Assembly: GCF_000374185.1 (NCBI RefSeq) | Contig: NZ_KB910518.1 | Location: 594,667 to 658,666 of the forward strand | Length of the DNA stretch: 64,000 bases | Origin: Paenibacillus sp. HW567 | GTDB lineage: Bacteria > Bacillota > Bacilli > Paenibacillales > Paenibacillaceae | Direction: 5' to 3' | Shown: positions 18,482 through 26,246 of the stretch, piece after piece | Layout of the letters: each line of letters starts with the position of its first letter | Position numbering within the stretch: the first letter of the stretch is position 1 | Position numbers and translations under genes: made by a program | Notes under the pieces: generated by a model | The model's input: only the letters and a program-made list of their open reading frames with translations | What the model was told of the DNA's origin: nothing | Databases searched by the model: none

Positions 18482-19264
18482 CTAGTCTATTTTTTTCATT
18501 TTAGACGGGTTGTTGATTTTATATTTTACCGGATGCTGGGTGAGTTTCTTGGCAACTATCTTGGCTTCAAAGGAAACCTTATCCCCAATGGCCAGCTCCA
18601 GCTTTTTCAGCGTTGCACTGTGGCTCGACCAGACTTCCTCAATTGCAAGCTCGTGTCCTGCGATAGTAACTCCTTCATAAATAATGACTTCGTCATCGTT
18701 ATCGGAGAAATGATTGGGAACTGTCGTAAACTCCTTTACGATGGCTGTCATTTCCAGCTTTTCTTCGGGCAGGACGATAGCGGGTTTCTTTTTGGACTTC
18801 TCCGGCTTCTTGGGAGCTTCCGGTTCTGCAGTTTCCGTTGCCTCCGCTTCTTGATCAAGAGTCACGGTGGGAACTTCTTCGCCTGCAGGTATTTCTGCAC
18901 CGCTTGCCGCTGTGCTGCTTACCTCTACCCCGGCTTCTTCCGCCGTCTCTTCGGCGTCGTCCGCCTTCGCAGCCTCCGTCAATGCGCCTGTTTTTTGGCC
19001 AAAGCTTGCTGTCTGCATTTCTTTTAAGTAGGCGGGATGAATGCAATGCTGCTGCTTATTCTCGAATTGTATGACAACAGTCAGAGTATCTACGTATCCT
19101 ACAATTTCACAAGGCAGCGAATGGCCGTGTCCTTTGTACAGATAGGTTTTGACTCGGGTTGCCGTACTGGATAACAGATTCCATTCCTTGCACCGTTCGA
19201 TCAGCTCATCCTCACTGTCGAACTCTTGTACCGCAACAGGATTGATTACGAACGAATAGGTCAT
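18482..19264 (-). CDS. Hypothetical protein with acidic/Ala-rich linker
   Basis: The 260-residue protein is not recognised. An N-terminal region (about 1-90) carries 'FVINPVAVQEFDSEDELIE' and a C-terminal region (about 170-260) looks like a small beta-rich domain. They are joined by an 80-residue Glu/Ala/Pro/Lys-rich linker of low complexity (roughly 95-170). No signal peptide or membrane segment was seen. Its start codon overlaps the stop of the pgpA-like gene (ATGA), so the two are translationally coupled, which hints at a shared role with envelope or lipid metabolism. Function unknown. Confidence 0.7.
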   Translation of the reverse strand: MTYSFVINPVAVQEFDSEDELIERCKEWNLLSSTATRVKTYLYKGHGHSLPCEIVGYVDTLTVVIQFENKQQHCIHPAYLKEMQTASFGQKTGALTEAAKADDAEETAEEAGVEVSSTAASGAEIPAGEEVPTVTLDQEAEATETAEPEAPKKPEKSKKKPAIVLPEEKLEMTAIVKEFTTVPNHFSDNDDEVIIYEGVTIAGHELAIEEVWSSHSATLKKLELAIGDKVSFEAKIVAKKLTQHPVKYKINNPSKMKKID

Positions 19265-19836
19265 TGTTTTTGTTTACCTTCCTCATGGTCTTCCGGCGCG
19301 TGCGGCTGCCCGAGCTCCTGCTCGCGTTCGGCCTGCTTCCGGTGGGCAATGCGGCTGCTCGCGGCTGCGGCAACAGCGCCAACAATATCGTCCAAATAGG
19401 TGTGGATTTGGCCGGTTGTTTTATCGTTCAGCCGCTCCAGCACACCCGGCTTCAGCTTATCCACGTAACCATAGTTCGTGAAGCCGATGCTGCCGTATAC
19501 ATTCACTATTGAAAAAGCCAGAATCTCATCAACGCCGTACAATCCCTCATCATTCTCAATCATATCCTGCAGGGGAGAGAGCAGCTTGCCCTCTTCGGCC
19601 AGCACATCCAATTGGATGCCGGTCAGCACGGCGTTCTGCACCTCGCGTTTGCTCAGCACCATTTCCACGTTATGCACACATTCTTCCAGGGTCAGACCCG
19701 GATAATATTTGCTTTGCAATAACAGCACAAGCTCGGCGATTTCCTCCAGGGTTACTCCGCGTTTGTCCAGCCAGAACCGGGTTGCCTCTGCGACCTTTTG
19801 ACTGTTAAGACTGTAAGGTATTTTTGAATGAGCCAT
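19261..19836 (-). CDS. Phosphatidylglycerophosphatase A-like protein (YutG family)
   Basis: The 191-residue protein resembles PgpA/YutG. It has 'NVYGSIGFTNYGYVDKLKPG' and the acidic family motif 'TYLDDIVGAVAAAASSRIAH' near the C-terminus. PgpA enzymes remove phosphate from phosphatidylglycerophosphate to make phosphatidylglycerol. E. coli PgpA is membrane-bound, whereas this Gram-positive type has weaker hydrophobic segments. A Shine-Dalgarno GGGGTG lies 8 nt from the ATG at 19836; a TTG two codons upstream is also possible. It is the first gene of a two-gene operon. Confidence 0.72.
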   Translation of the reverse strand: MAHSKIPYSLNSQKVAEATRFWLDKRGVTLEEIAELVLLLQSKYYPGLTLEECVHNVEMVLSKREVQNAVLTGIQLDVLAEEGKLLSPLQDMIENDEGLYGVDEILAFSIVNVYGSIGFTNYGYVDKLKPGVLERLNDKTTGQIHTYLDDIVGAVAAAASSRIAHRKQAEREQELGQPHAPEDHEEGKQKQ

Positions 19837-20018
19837 GATCAATCACCCCGTAGTGAGTCATTAGTTAATTGCATAGAAAATTGTACCCAGTTGTGCGGGA
19901 ATTGTCCAATGATCCGGAACCCCGGGCAATTTAGGATAAGCAGTTGTTATTTTTTGGACAGAGGGCTCGTATACATAGCAATACAACTGAACTTAAGTGT
20001 TGAAAGGGGTAATCATTT

Positions 20019-21143
20019 ATGAAGCATAGGAAACAAATCCGCGGGCTGTCTGCGGCTTGCCTGCTCGCTGTTCCATTAACGTTATCGGGCTGCAGTCTGT
20101 TTGGTTCGGAATCGGCGGCAGTTGATCCTCCGCCTGCCCAAGCTGAAGCGCAAATGCTCCAGGTTAGTGACGGCGGCACGCCGGATTCAGGAGTGTTCGC
20201 ACCCGCGGCACTCGACGGCACGGATCTTACGGCAGGTGTCAGTACTGATGCAGCGGCTCCTGCGGCGGCTGGAGAACGGACAACCGTCTTCCTGGAGGAT
20301 GGGCACGGCCTGCTCGCTCCGGTATCCGTGAGTCTTCCAAAAGGCGATGCTGCCGCAATGCTGAAGGATTCACTAACGGCACTGGTCAGCAAGGGCGCAT
20401 ATGCTTCGGCATTGCCGGAGGGTTTCACGGGTGTGCTGCCGGCCGGAACGGAAGTGAAAAATGTCTCCGTAGACAAAGCCAAGCTGGCTGTAGTCGAATT
20501 CAACTCGAAGTTTAATGATTATGAGGCCGCAGATGAACGTAAAATTCTTGAAGCGATCACCTGGACCCTGACCGGCCAGGACGGAATTCAAGGGGTACAG
20601 CTTTGGGTAGACGGCAAAAAGCTGACGGAGATGCCGCTGAAGGGGACTCCGCTTGACCGCCCGCTGTCCCGCACCATCGGCATCAACCTGCCGAAGCATG
20701 GACCGCTGCTGATGAATTCGAGCGCGGTGACGGTTTATTTTTCCGCTGCAGCATCTGATGGCTCTTATCAGTATTATGTGCCGGTGACCCGTTTCGTACC
20801 CGCAGGGCAGGACACGGTAAAGGCGGCGTTAAAGGAGCTGATTGCCGGACCCGACCCGGACAATGGTCTGGAGATGGTAATGACGCAGGATACCGTGCTG
20901 GATTCCGTGGAAGCCGGGCAGAATGGGGTTGTCACCGTTTCGCTGAAGGATGATATGTTTGCGGACGGTCAAGGTGTGCCGGCTGAAATGCTGGAGTCCG
21001 TTGTGCTGACTGTCGCGCAGAATTCGGAGGATGCTATGGTGCAAATCCGCCTCAACGGACAAAAGAAGGTTACCGGCACAGACAACGTGGACTACGGCCA
21101 GCCGGTATCGGCACCGGAATATGTGAACGCCCTGCCTTTGTAA
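20019..21143 (+). CDS. gerM: GerM-like lipoprotein with two GerMN domains
   Basis: The 374-residue lipoprotein has a signal peptide and lipobox LSGC with Cys25. Two GerMN domains follow, around residues 90-215 and 230-360, each ending in the family's 'VNLSF'-type pattern ('KLAVVEFNSKFNDYE', 'VVTVSLKDDMFAD'). In Bacillus GerM acts in spore cortex formation and germination, and it sits before rph and the rdgB homologue, exactly as here. A Ser/Ala/Pro-rich linker follows the lipobox. GAAAGGGG precedes the ATG. Confidence 0.87.
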   Translation: MKHRKQIRGLSAACLLAVPLTLSGCSLFGSESAAVDPPPAQAEAQMLQVSDGGTPDSGVFAPAALDGTDLTAGVSTDAAAPAAAGERTTVFLEDGHGLLAPVSVSLPKGDAAAMLKDSLTALVSKGAYASALPEGFTGVLPAGTEVKNVSVDKAKLAVVEFNSKFNDYEAADERKILEAITWTLTGQDGIQGVQLWVDGKKLTEMPLKGTPLDRPLSRTIGINLPKHGPLLMNSSAVTVYFSAAASDGSYQYYVPVTRFVPAGQDTVKAALKELIAGPDPDNGLEMVMTQDTVLDSVEAGQNGVVTVSLKDDMFADGQGVPAEMLESVVLTVAQNSEDAMVQIRLNGQKKVTGTDNVDYGQPVSAPEYVNALPL

Positions 21144-21254
21144 AATGTCTGTAAAGGCTAAAAGATGCTTTTGTGCCTGCTCTTTGGTAGAATAAAGCTT
21201 GCTATGAATTTGCGGCAACCAAACATATAGCTAGAGACGCAGGAGGCAGAAAAG

Positions 21255-22013
21255 ATGAGATCAAACGGGCGCAATCAGGACCAGCTTCGGCCGCTGATGA
21301 TAACTACCCAAACCAATAAATATGCTGAGGGCTCTGTCCTTATTGAAATGGGGGACACCAAGGTCATTTGTACGGCAACCGTAGATGAGAAGGTTCCGCC
21401 GTTCCTGAAGGGACAGGGTAAAGGCTGGGTGACCGCCGAATATTCCATGCTCCCGCGCGCGACACAGACGCGTAATCAGCGGGAGGCGGCACGCGGCAAG
21501 CTGACCGGACGTACGATGGAAATTCAGCGGCTGATCGGCCGGGCGCTTCGTTCTGTAGTGAACTTACACGCGCTGGGCGAACGCAGCATCACCCTGGACT
21601 GCGATGTCATTCAGGCGGATGGCGGAACACGGACGGCTTCGATTACGGGCGCTTTTGTGGCTATGGCCTTTGCCATCCAAAAAATTGCGCAGCAGCATAA
21701 GCTGAGCGTATTCCCGATTACAGACTATCTGGCTGCGGTCAGCGTCGGCATTGTAGGTGATCAGGCGCTGCTCGATCTGAACTATGAAGAGGATTCCAAG
21801 GCGATGGTCGATATGAACGTGGTGATGACGGGCAAAGGGGCTTTTGTTGAATTGCAGGGCACCGGCGAAGAGCGCCCGTTCTCCCGGCAGGAGCTGGACG
21901 AGCTGCTGGGCCTGGGCGAGATGGGGATTTACGAGCTGATCGCTGTGCAAAAAGAGGTGCTGGGCGAAATAGCGCTCAAAATTGCTTCCGGCCAGCCGGG
22001 GCAAGGGGTGTAG
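21255..22013 (+). CDS. rph: Ribonuclease PH
   Basis: RNase PH is a phosphorolytic 3'-5' exoribonuclease that trims tRNA 3' ends. The 252-residue protein shows '[25 protein letters not shown]', the '[27 protein letters not shown]' region, the phosphate-binding '[24 protein letters not shown]' and '[20 protein letters not shown]'. All these regions are intact. GGAGG lies upstream of the ATG. The stop is only one nt from the next start, so rph and rdgB are co-translated. Confidence 0.95.
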   Translation: MRSNGRNQDQLRPLMITTQTNKYAEGSVLIEMGDTKVICTATVDEKVPPFLKGQGKGWVTAEYSMLPRATQTRNQREAARGKLTGRTMEIQRLIGRALRSVVNLHALGERSITLDCDVIQADGGTRTASITGAFVAMAFAIQKIAQQHKLSVFPITDYLAAVSVGIVGDQALLDLNYEEDSKAMVDMNVVMTGKGAFVELQGTGEERPFSRQELDELLGLGEMGIYELIAVQKEVLGEIALKIASGQPGQGV

Positions 22014-22014
22014 C

Positions 22015-22656
22015 ATGAAATCCGGCGGCGGAATTTTGATTGTGGCGACGAAGAACAAGGGCAAGGTGCGCGAGTTCCAGCATGCTTTTGCACCGCTGGG
22101 GCTGGAGGTGAAGAGCATGTTCGATTATCCTGAGCTGCCGGATGTGGTGGAGGATGGCGATACTTTTGCCGCGAATGCTCTGAAAAAATCGAAAGCAGTC
22201 GGAGATGCCCTCGGCCTGCCTGTCCTGGCGGATGATTCCGGTCTTTGCGTAGATGCCCTGGACGGAAGACCGGGTGTCTATTCGGCCCGTTATGCGGGGG
22301 AAGATGCAGATGACAAAGAGAACAACCTGAAGCTGCTGAGTGAGCTGGAGAAGCTGAAGCAGGGTGAGGATACCGATCAGCCGCTGCTCAGCACAGCACG
22401 CTTCGTCTGTGTTTTATCCCTGTATGATCCGGCTACTGGAAAAGAACTGGCTGCCGAAGGCACAGTGGAAGGCTGGATTACCTCAGAGCAGGCGGGCGGA
22501 GGCGGCTTCGGTTATGATCCGTTGTTTTACTTGCCGGAGTTCAGACAAACAATGGCCGAGCTGACGCTGGAAGAAAAGCAGGCCATCAGCCACCGGGGTA
22601 TGGCGCTGCGTCTTCTGACCGAGAAGCTGGCTGCTGAGCAGCAGCAAGGGAACTAA
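22015..22656 (+). CDS. rdgB: XTP/dITP diphosphatase (RdgB/HAM1 family)
   Basis: This 213-residue house-cleaning enzyme hydrolyses non-canonical purine nucleotides such as dITP and XTP. Family motifs are 'VATKNKGKVREFQHAF', 'TFAANALKKSKAVGDALGLPVLADDSGL', 'GVYSARYAGE' and 'GGGFGYDPLFYLPEF', plus 'SHRGMALRLL'. The ATG at 22015 overlaps the tail of rph with AAGGGGTG as ribosome site; an in-frame upstream extension into rph is not needed. It is the B. subtilis YsnA counterpart. Confidence 0.93.
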   Translation: MKSGGGILIVATKNKGKVREFQHAFAPLGLEVKSMFDYPELPDVVEDGDTFAANALKKSKAVGDALGLPVLADDSGLCVDALDGRPGVYSARYAGEDADDKENNLKLLSELEKLKQGEDTDQPLLSTARFVCVLSLYDPATGKELAAEGTVEGWITSEQAGGGGFGYDPLFYLPEFRQTMAELTLEEKQAISHRGMALRLLTEKLAAEQQQGN

Positions 22657-22699
22657 CGAACCGGTGCGTGTGAATATTTTTTTGGCAGGATGCTTAAGA

Positions 22700-22735
22700 G
22701 GGACCTGTCCGCAACATTGCGGGCGGGCCTTTTTT
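22700..22735 (+). terminator. Terminator of gerM-rph-rdgB
   Basis: GGACCTGTCCGCAA and TTGCGGGCGGGCC pair imperfectly around CA and are followed by TTTTTT. Confidence 0.8.
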
Positions 22736-22813
22736 GCAAATATAATTTGTATGGACGGCGTAGCCGTTCTCACCTGGAAATATAGATGTTTTGTGAGCTT
22801 TTTTTAAAAGTTT

Positions 22814-22841
22814 TGCAACGTCACGCCTTTAATTTCGTTAT
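22814..22841 (+). promoter_or_regulatory. Sigma-W-like ECF promoter before the NfeD/SPFH operon
   Basis: TGCAAC (22814-22819), 16 bp and CGTTAT (22836-22841) resemble the sigma-W consensus TGAAAC-N16-CGTA, with one -35 and one -10 mismatch. Bacillus NfeD/flotillin operons are sigma-W dependent, which is the reason this weak match is reported. Confidence 0.5.
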
Positions 22842-22874
22842 AGTAGTATATAGCGGAAGGTGGTGGGTTCGCCG

Positions 22875-23309
22875 ATGGTGATCTGGGTGTTTTGGTTAAT
22901 TGCAGCCGGTGTCCTGTTTGTCGTTGAAATGATGACGCTTACGTTCTATCTGCTTTGGTTAAGCATTGGGGCTTTGGCGGCATGTCTCGTTTCGCTTTTG
23001 CTGCCGGATGCGATATTGCTTCAGGTCGTTGCAGGTTCATTGGTGGCGCTGGGACTGACGGTATTCTCGAAGCCGCTGGTGGCGAGATTCCGCAGCTCAC
23101 GCGGGTTTAAGGATGCAGGGACAGATATTGTAGGCAGACAGGGCCTGGTCGTGCAGCCCATTGAGCCGGGGCGTTATGGCCAGGTTAAGGTAGGCGGCGA
23201 CATCTGGAGCGCAACCTCAATAGAGCCGCTGGGCAAGGATGAAATAGTCAAGGTGGTTGGCAGAAGCTCCACAATTATTGAAGTAGTCCGATGGGGGGAT
23301 ATGTACTGA
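22875..23309 (+). CDS. NfeD-family membrane protein
   Basis: The 144-residue protein has two or three N-terminal transmembrane segments ('VIWVFWLIAAGVLFVVEMM', and the region to about residue 65). A C-terminal OB-fold-like beta domain follows ('VGRQGLVVQPIEPGRYGQVKVGGDIW'). NfeD proteins pair with SPFH proteins in membrane microdomains. The ATG at 22875 is preceded by GGAAGGTGG at slightly long spacing; a GTG at 22860 is the alternative. It overlaps the SPFH gene by one base (TGATG). Confidence 0.82.
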   Translation: MVIWVFWLIAAGVLFVVEMMTLTFYLLWLSIGALAACLVSLLLPDAILLQVVAGSLVALGLTVFSKPLVARFRSSRGFKDAGTDIVGRQGLVVQPIEPGRYGQVKVGGDIWSATSIEPLGKDEIVKVVGRSSTIIEVVRWGDMY

Positions 23310-24244
23310 TGGAATTGGCTATTATAGGGATTATTATTTTTGTTGTTGTCGTATTTGTGGCGTTGACGATCAAAATTGTACCTCAGCAGCGGGTAGGCGT
23401 TGTAGAGCGTCTCGGTAAGTTCCACCGCTTGCTCACACCGGGTCTGAATATTCTGATTCCGATCATTGATCATGTGCGCACGTACCACGATTTGCGGATT
23501 CAGCAGGCCAATGTGCCGCCGCAAACGGTGATTACGAAGGATAATGTGCAGGTGCAGATTGATACGATTATTTTCTATCAGGTGGTGGGTCCGGAGGAAG
23601 CAACCTACGGAATCTCCGACTATGTGTACGGTGTGCGCAACATTTCCACAGCGACAATGCGGCAGATTATCGGTAAGCTGGAGCTGGATGAAACCTTGTC
23701 CGGCCGGGAAAAGATTTCTTCGGATATCCGCCTCGCGCTCGATGAAGCGACCGAGAAATGGGGCGTGCGGATTGAGCGCGTAGAGGTTATTGATATCAAG
23801 CCGCCGCTTGATATTCAGGAAGCGATGGATAAGCAGATGAAGGCTGAGCGCAGCAAACGCGCGATTGTGCTGGAGGCGGAAGCCGCGAAGCAGGATATGA
23901 TCCTGCGTGCCGAAGGTGACAAGCAGAGCAAAATCCTGAAGGCGGAGGGCGACAAGGAAGCGCGTATCCGTCAGGCGGAAGGCTTGCGGCAGGCACAGGA
24001 GCTGGAAGCGCAGGGCCAGGCCAAAGCGATCCAGGCGGTAGCTGAAGCGGAGAAAGTGCGGATTGCGCTGATCAGCAGCGCAGGGCTGGATGAGCGGGTG
24101 CTGGCGTATCAATCCTTTGACGCGCTGACCGAAATTTCCAAGGGGCCTGCGAACAAGGTATTCCTGCCAACCAGCGCCGTTGAAACGCTCGGCACGCTCG
24201 GGGCTATGGCCGAGGTGTTCAAGGCGAGCAAGGAGAGCAAGTAA
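23309..24244 (+). CDS. SPFH/stomatin-like membrane scaffold protein (QmcA type)
   Basis: The 311-residue protein has one N-terminal membrane anchor ('LAIIGIIIFVVVVFVALTI'), the SPFH domain opening 'VPQQRVGVVERLGKFHRLLTPGLNI', and stomatin signatures 'DVRTYHDLR'-like and 'KDNVQVQIDTIIFYQV'. A long Glu/Lys/Ala coiled-coil with repeated 'AEGDKQSKILKAEGDKEAR' segments follows near residues 200-255. Such proteins oligomerise at membrane microdomains and modulate proteases or signalling. Pairing with an NfeD gene is standard. The start is fixed by the TGATG overlap. Confidence 0.88.
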   Translation: MELAIIGIIIFVVVVFVALTIKIVPQQRVGVVERLGKFHRLLTPGLNILIPIIDHVRTYHDLRIQQANVPPQTVITKDNVQVQIDTIIFYQVVGPEEATYGISDYVYGVRNISTATMRQIIGKLELDETLSGREKISSDIRLALDEATEKWGVRIERVEVIDIKPPLDIQEAMDKQMKAERSKRAIVLEAEAAKQDMILRAEGDKQSKILKAEGDKEARIRQAEGLRQAQELEAQGQAKAIQAVAEAEKVRIALISSAGLDERVLAYQSFDALTEISKGPANKVFLPTSAVETLGTLGAMAEVFKASKESK

Positions 24245-24293
24245 GCGGGATATTTTACAATTGAGCCACATTCCGTTAAAGTAAAAGCAAAAC

Positions 24294-24342
24294 GAAGCGC
24301 AAGCTTACGATGCCAGTTTTGCTACGCAAAACTCTTAGGAGA
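24294..24342 (+). repeat. Third copy of the nifB-type hairpin leader element
   Basis: GAAGCGCAAGCTTACGATGC and then AGTTTTGC-TAC-GCAAAACT (24315-24333), ending in CTTAGGAGAG, matches the element found twice before nifB. It includes the hairpin placed just before the Shine-Dalgarno. Confidence 0.55.
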
Positions 24343-24346
24343 GAAC

Positions 24347-24805
24347 ATGATGACGCAAAAAGAAATTTCACCGCTGGTAGAAGCGTTGGGGCTGCAGCCA
24401 CACGTCGAAGGCGGCTGGTACAAACGGCTGTGGAATGCTCCTTTTGAAATTCCCCGGGAACATCTGGGTGAGAGCTACTCCGGGCCAAGAGCCTCGGCCT
24501 CTTCTATTTATTTTTTGCTCCATGCTGATGAAACCTCGGATTGGCACACAGTGCTGTCCTCTGAGATCTGGCTATGGCATTCCGGCAGCCCGATTGTCCT
24601 GAGCCTTGGCGGCAACGGCGACAAGCCGCAGGATGTGACCGAAGTGATTCTTGGCCTTGATATTGCCGCCGGACAGCAGCCGCAGGTTGTGATTCCGCCA
24701 GGGGTATGGCAGGCCGCCCGCCCGCTCGGCGAGGAGCCAACGCTGGTCTCCTGCATCGTATCGCCGGAATTCCATTTCGACGATTTCAAGCTGATCGGGA
24801 AGTAA
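24347..24805 (+). CDS. Cupin-fold DUF985-family protein
   Basis: The 152-residue protein opens with 'EISPLVEALGLQPHVEGGWYKRLW', followed by 'SASSIYFLLHADETSDWHTVLSSEIWLWHSG' and 'VVIPPGVWQAARPL'. This is the DUF985/cupin_5 pattern of small RmlC-like jelly-roll proteins, some of which act as sugar epimerase-like or plant-development proteins. His and Glu residues in the 'SDWHTV...EIWLWHSG' stretch could bind a metal. The reaction is unknown. GGAGAG precedes tandem ATGs at 24347 and 24350. The gene is preceded by the hairpin leader element also found before nifB. Confidence 0.8.
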   Translation: MMTQKEISPLVEALGLQPHVEGGWYKRLWNAPFEIPREHLGESYSGPRASASSIYFLLHADETSDWHTVLSSEIWLWHSGSPIVLSLGGNGDKPQDVTEVILGLDIAAGQQPQVVIPPGVWQAARPLGEEPTLVSCIVSPEFHFDDFKLIGK

Positions 24806-24811
24806 AGGGAA

Positions 24812-24852
24812 TAGAGTGTGGACTGTGTAGGCAGCCGCACTCTATTTTTTTG
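24812..24852 (+). terminator. Terminator after cupin gene
   Basis: AGAGTGTGG pairs with CCGCACTCT (one G-T) around an 18-nt loop and is followed by ATTTTTTT. Confidence 0.75.
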
Positions 24853-24945
24853 TAGGGGAAGTATGATTTTTTACATGTGGTAAGGGTTATATGGAGTTGG
24901 AAGGAAGCTACTTTGGACTATAATCGCCTGAGGGGCAAGGGGCCA

Positions 24946-25126
24946 GTAACAACGGCAGAAATGCCGTTGCTGGAGCCGAACGGGCGGATTTGCTCAGTAA
25001 CAACAGCAGAATTGCCGTTGTTGGAGCAGCGCGGGCAGATTTGTCGGTAACAACGGCAGAAATGCTGTTGTTGGAGCAGCATGGGTGGATATGCTCAGTA
25101 ACAACGGCAGAAATACCGTTGTTTGG
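24946..25126 (+). repeat. Array 1 of the 51-bp palindromic repeat (4 units)
   Basis: Units start at 24946, 24997, 25047 and 25098 (period 50-51). Each has a palindrome of the type AACAACGGCA-GAA-ATGCCGTTGTT followed by GGAGC and a semi-conserved 25-bp stretch containing GGGCGGATTTGCTCA. The fourth unit is partial. The 24853-25286 gap holds nothing else recognised apart from the aldo/keto reductase ribosome site. Confidence 0.85.
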
Positions 25127-25286
25127 TGTTTTGGACTGGTATTTTTGGCATCCTGAGTATGAACTGTTATACTGATTTTGGATATGGATAAATCATCCTC
25201 ATACTTGTAAGCGGGGACGGATGCCGTCCGGTGTAAAGGGCGCGGAGTCGTGTCCACTTCATACCACTACGTTTGGAGGGTTAATA

Positions 25287-26123
25287 ATGACGGAAGCAAA
25301 CGGACCATTTTCTGGAGGACCTACGCTAAATGATGGAGTAACGATGCCCTGGCTGGGGCTGGGAGTATGGCAGGCTAAGAACGGTGATGAGGTCATCAAT
25401 GCAGTAAAGCTGGCAGTGGAGACGGGCTACCGCAGTATTGATACGGCTGCCGGATATAAGAACGAAGAGGGTGTAGGACAAGCCATCCGTGAATGCGGTG
25501 TGCCCCGGGATGAATTGTTCATCACGACGAAGCTCTGGAATGGCGATCAGGGCTATGAGCCGGCGCTGAAGGCTTTTGAGGTTAGCCGCAAAAAGCTTGG
25601 CCTGGATGTTGTGGACCTGTACTTAATCCACTGGCCGGTGGCCGGGAAGTACCGTGATTCCTGGAAGGCGCTTGTGCATCTGCAACAAGAGGGGCTGGTC
25701 AGATCCATTGGCGTGAGCAATTTTCAGCCACATCATCTGGAGGAAATTATTGAGGATACCGGAGTCGTGCCTGCTGTGGATCAGGTGGAGTTCCATCCGC
25801 TGCTCACCCAGCGTGAACTGCTGAAATATGCAAAAGCTCATGACATTCAGGTAGAGGCCTGGAGCCCGCTGATGCAGGGCAATCTGGATCTGCCACTGCT
25901 GCAGGAGCTGGCTGGCAAATACGGCAAAACCGCAGCACAAATCGTGCTGCGCTGGGATCTGCAGCAAGGCGTCGTTACGATTCCGAAGTCTGTGCATGCC
26001 AAGCGCATTGCCGAGAATGCCGGGTTCTTCGATTTTACCCTCAGCGATGAGGATGTTAAGGCCATCGAGGCGTTGAACCGGAACCACCGCTTCGGCCCGG
26101 ACCCGGATAACTTCAACTTCTAA
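25287..26123 (+). CDS. Aldo/keto reductase
   Basis: The 278-residue NAD(P)H-dependent AKR has the (beta/alpha)8 family signatures 'YRSIDTAAGYKNEEGVGQAI' (catalytic Asp and Tyr), 'FITTKLWNGDQGYEPALKAFE' (Lys), 'VDLYLIHWPV' (His) and 'IPKSVHAKRIAENAGFFDF' (cofactor phosphate contact). It resembles B. subtilis YvgN/YtbE glyoxal/methylglyoxal reductases; the natural substrate is unproven. The ATG at 25287 follows TTTGGAGGG; an extension of 22 codons upstream lacks a ribosome site. A terminator follows. Confidence 0.9.
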   Translation: MTEANGPFSGGPTLNDGVTMPWLGLGVWQAKNGDEVINAVKLAVETGYRSIDTAAGYKNEEGVGQAIRECGVPRDELFITTKLWNGDQGYEPALKAFEVSRKKLGLDVVDLYLIHWPVAGKYRDSWKALVHLQQEGLVRSIGVSNFQPHHLEEIIEDTGVVPAVDQVEFHPLLTQRELLKYAKAHDIQVEAWSPLMQGNLDLPLLQELAGKYGKTAAQIVLRWDLQQGVVTIPKSVHAKRIAENAGFFDFTLSDEDVKAIEALNRNHRFGPDPDNFNF

Positions 26124-26160
26124 ACCGGAGTGAACGGTACCGGTAAAATATTGTATTGCC

Positions 26161-26203
26161 CAAAGAGCAAGTCTCCTTCGCGGGACTTGCTCTTTGGTTT
26201 GGG
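26161..26203 (+). terminator. Terminator after aldo/keto reductase gene
   Basis: A perfect stem CAAAGAGCAAGTC / GACTTGCTCTTTG is followed by GTTTGGG. It lies between convergent genes and could also affect asnB transcripts, though no strong T-run exists on the minus side. Confidence 0.7.
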
Positions 26204-26246
26204 ATAAGACAACAGCGGCAGATAAGCCGCTGAAACGCCGTCCATT

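Noticed and set aside
24946-25126. CRISPR array
   Set aside because: Regular 51-bp spacing looks CRISPR-like, but the supposed spacers are similar to each other, the repeats drift, copies occur in both orientations at three loci, and no cas gene is present.
24990-25257. Small open frames on both strands across array 1
   Set aside because: They arise from the repeat composition; they have no ribosome site and simply translate the 51-bp units.
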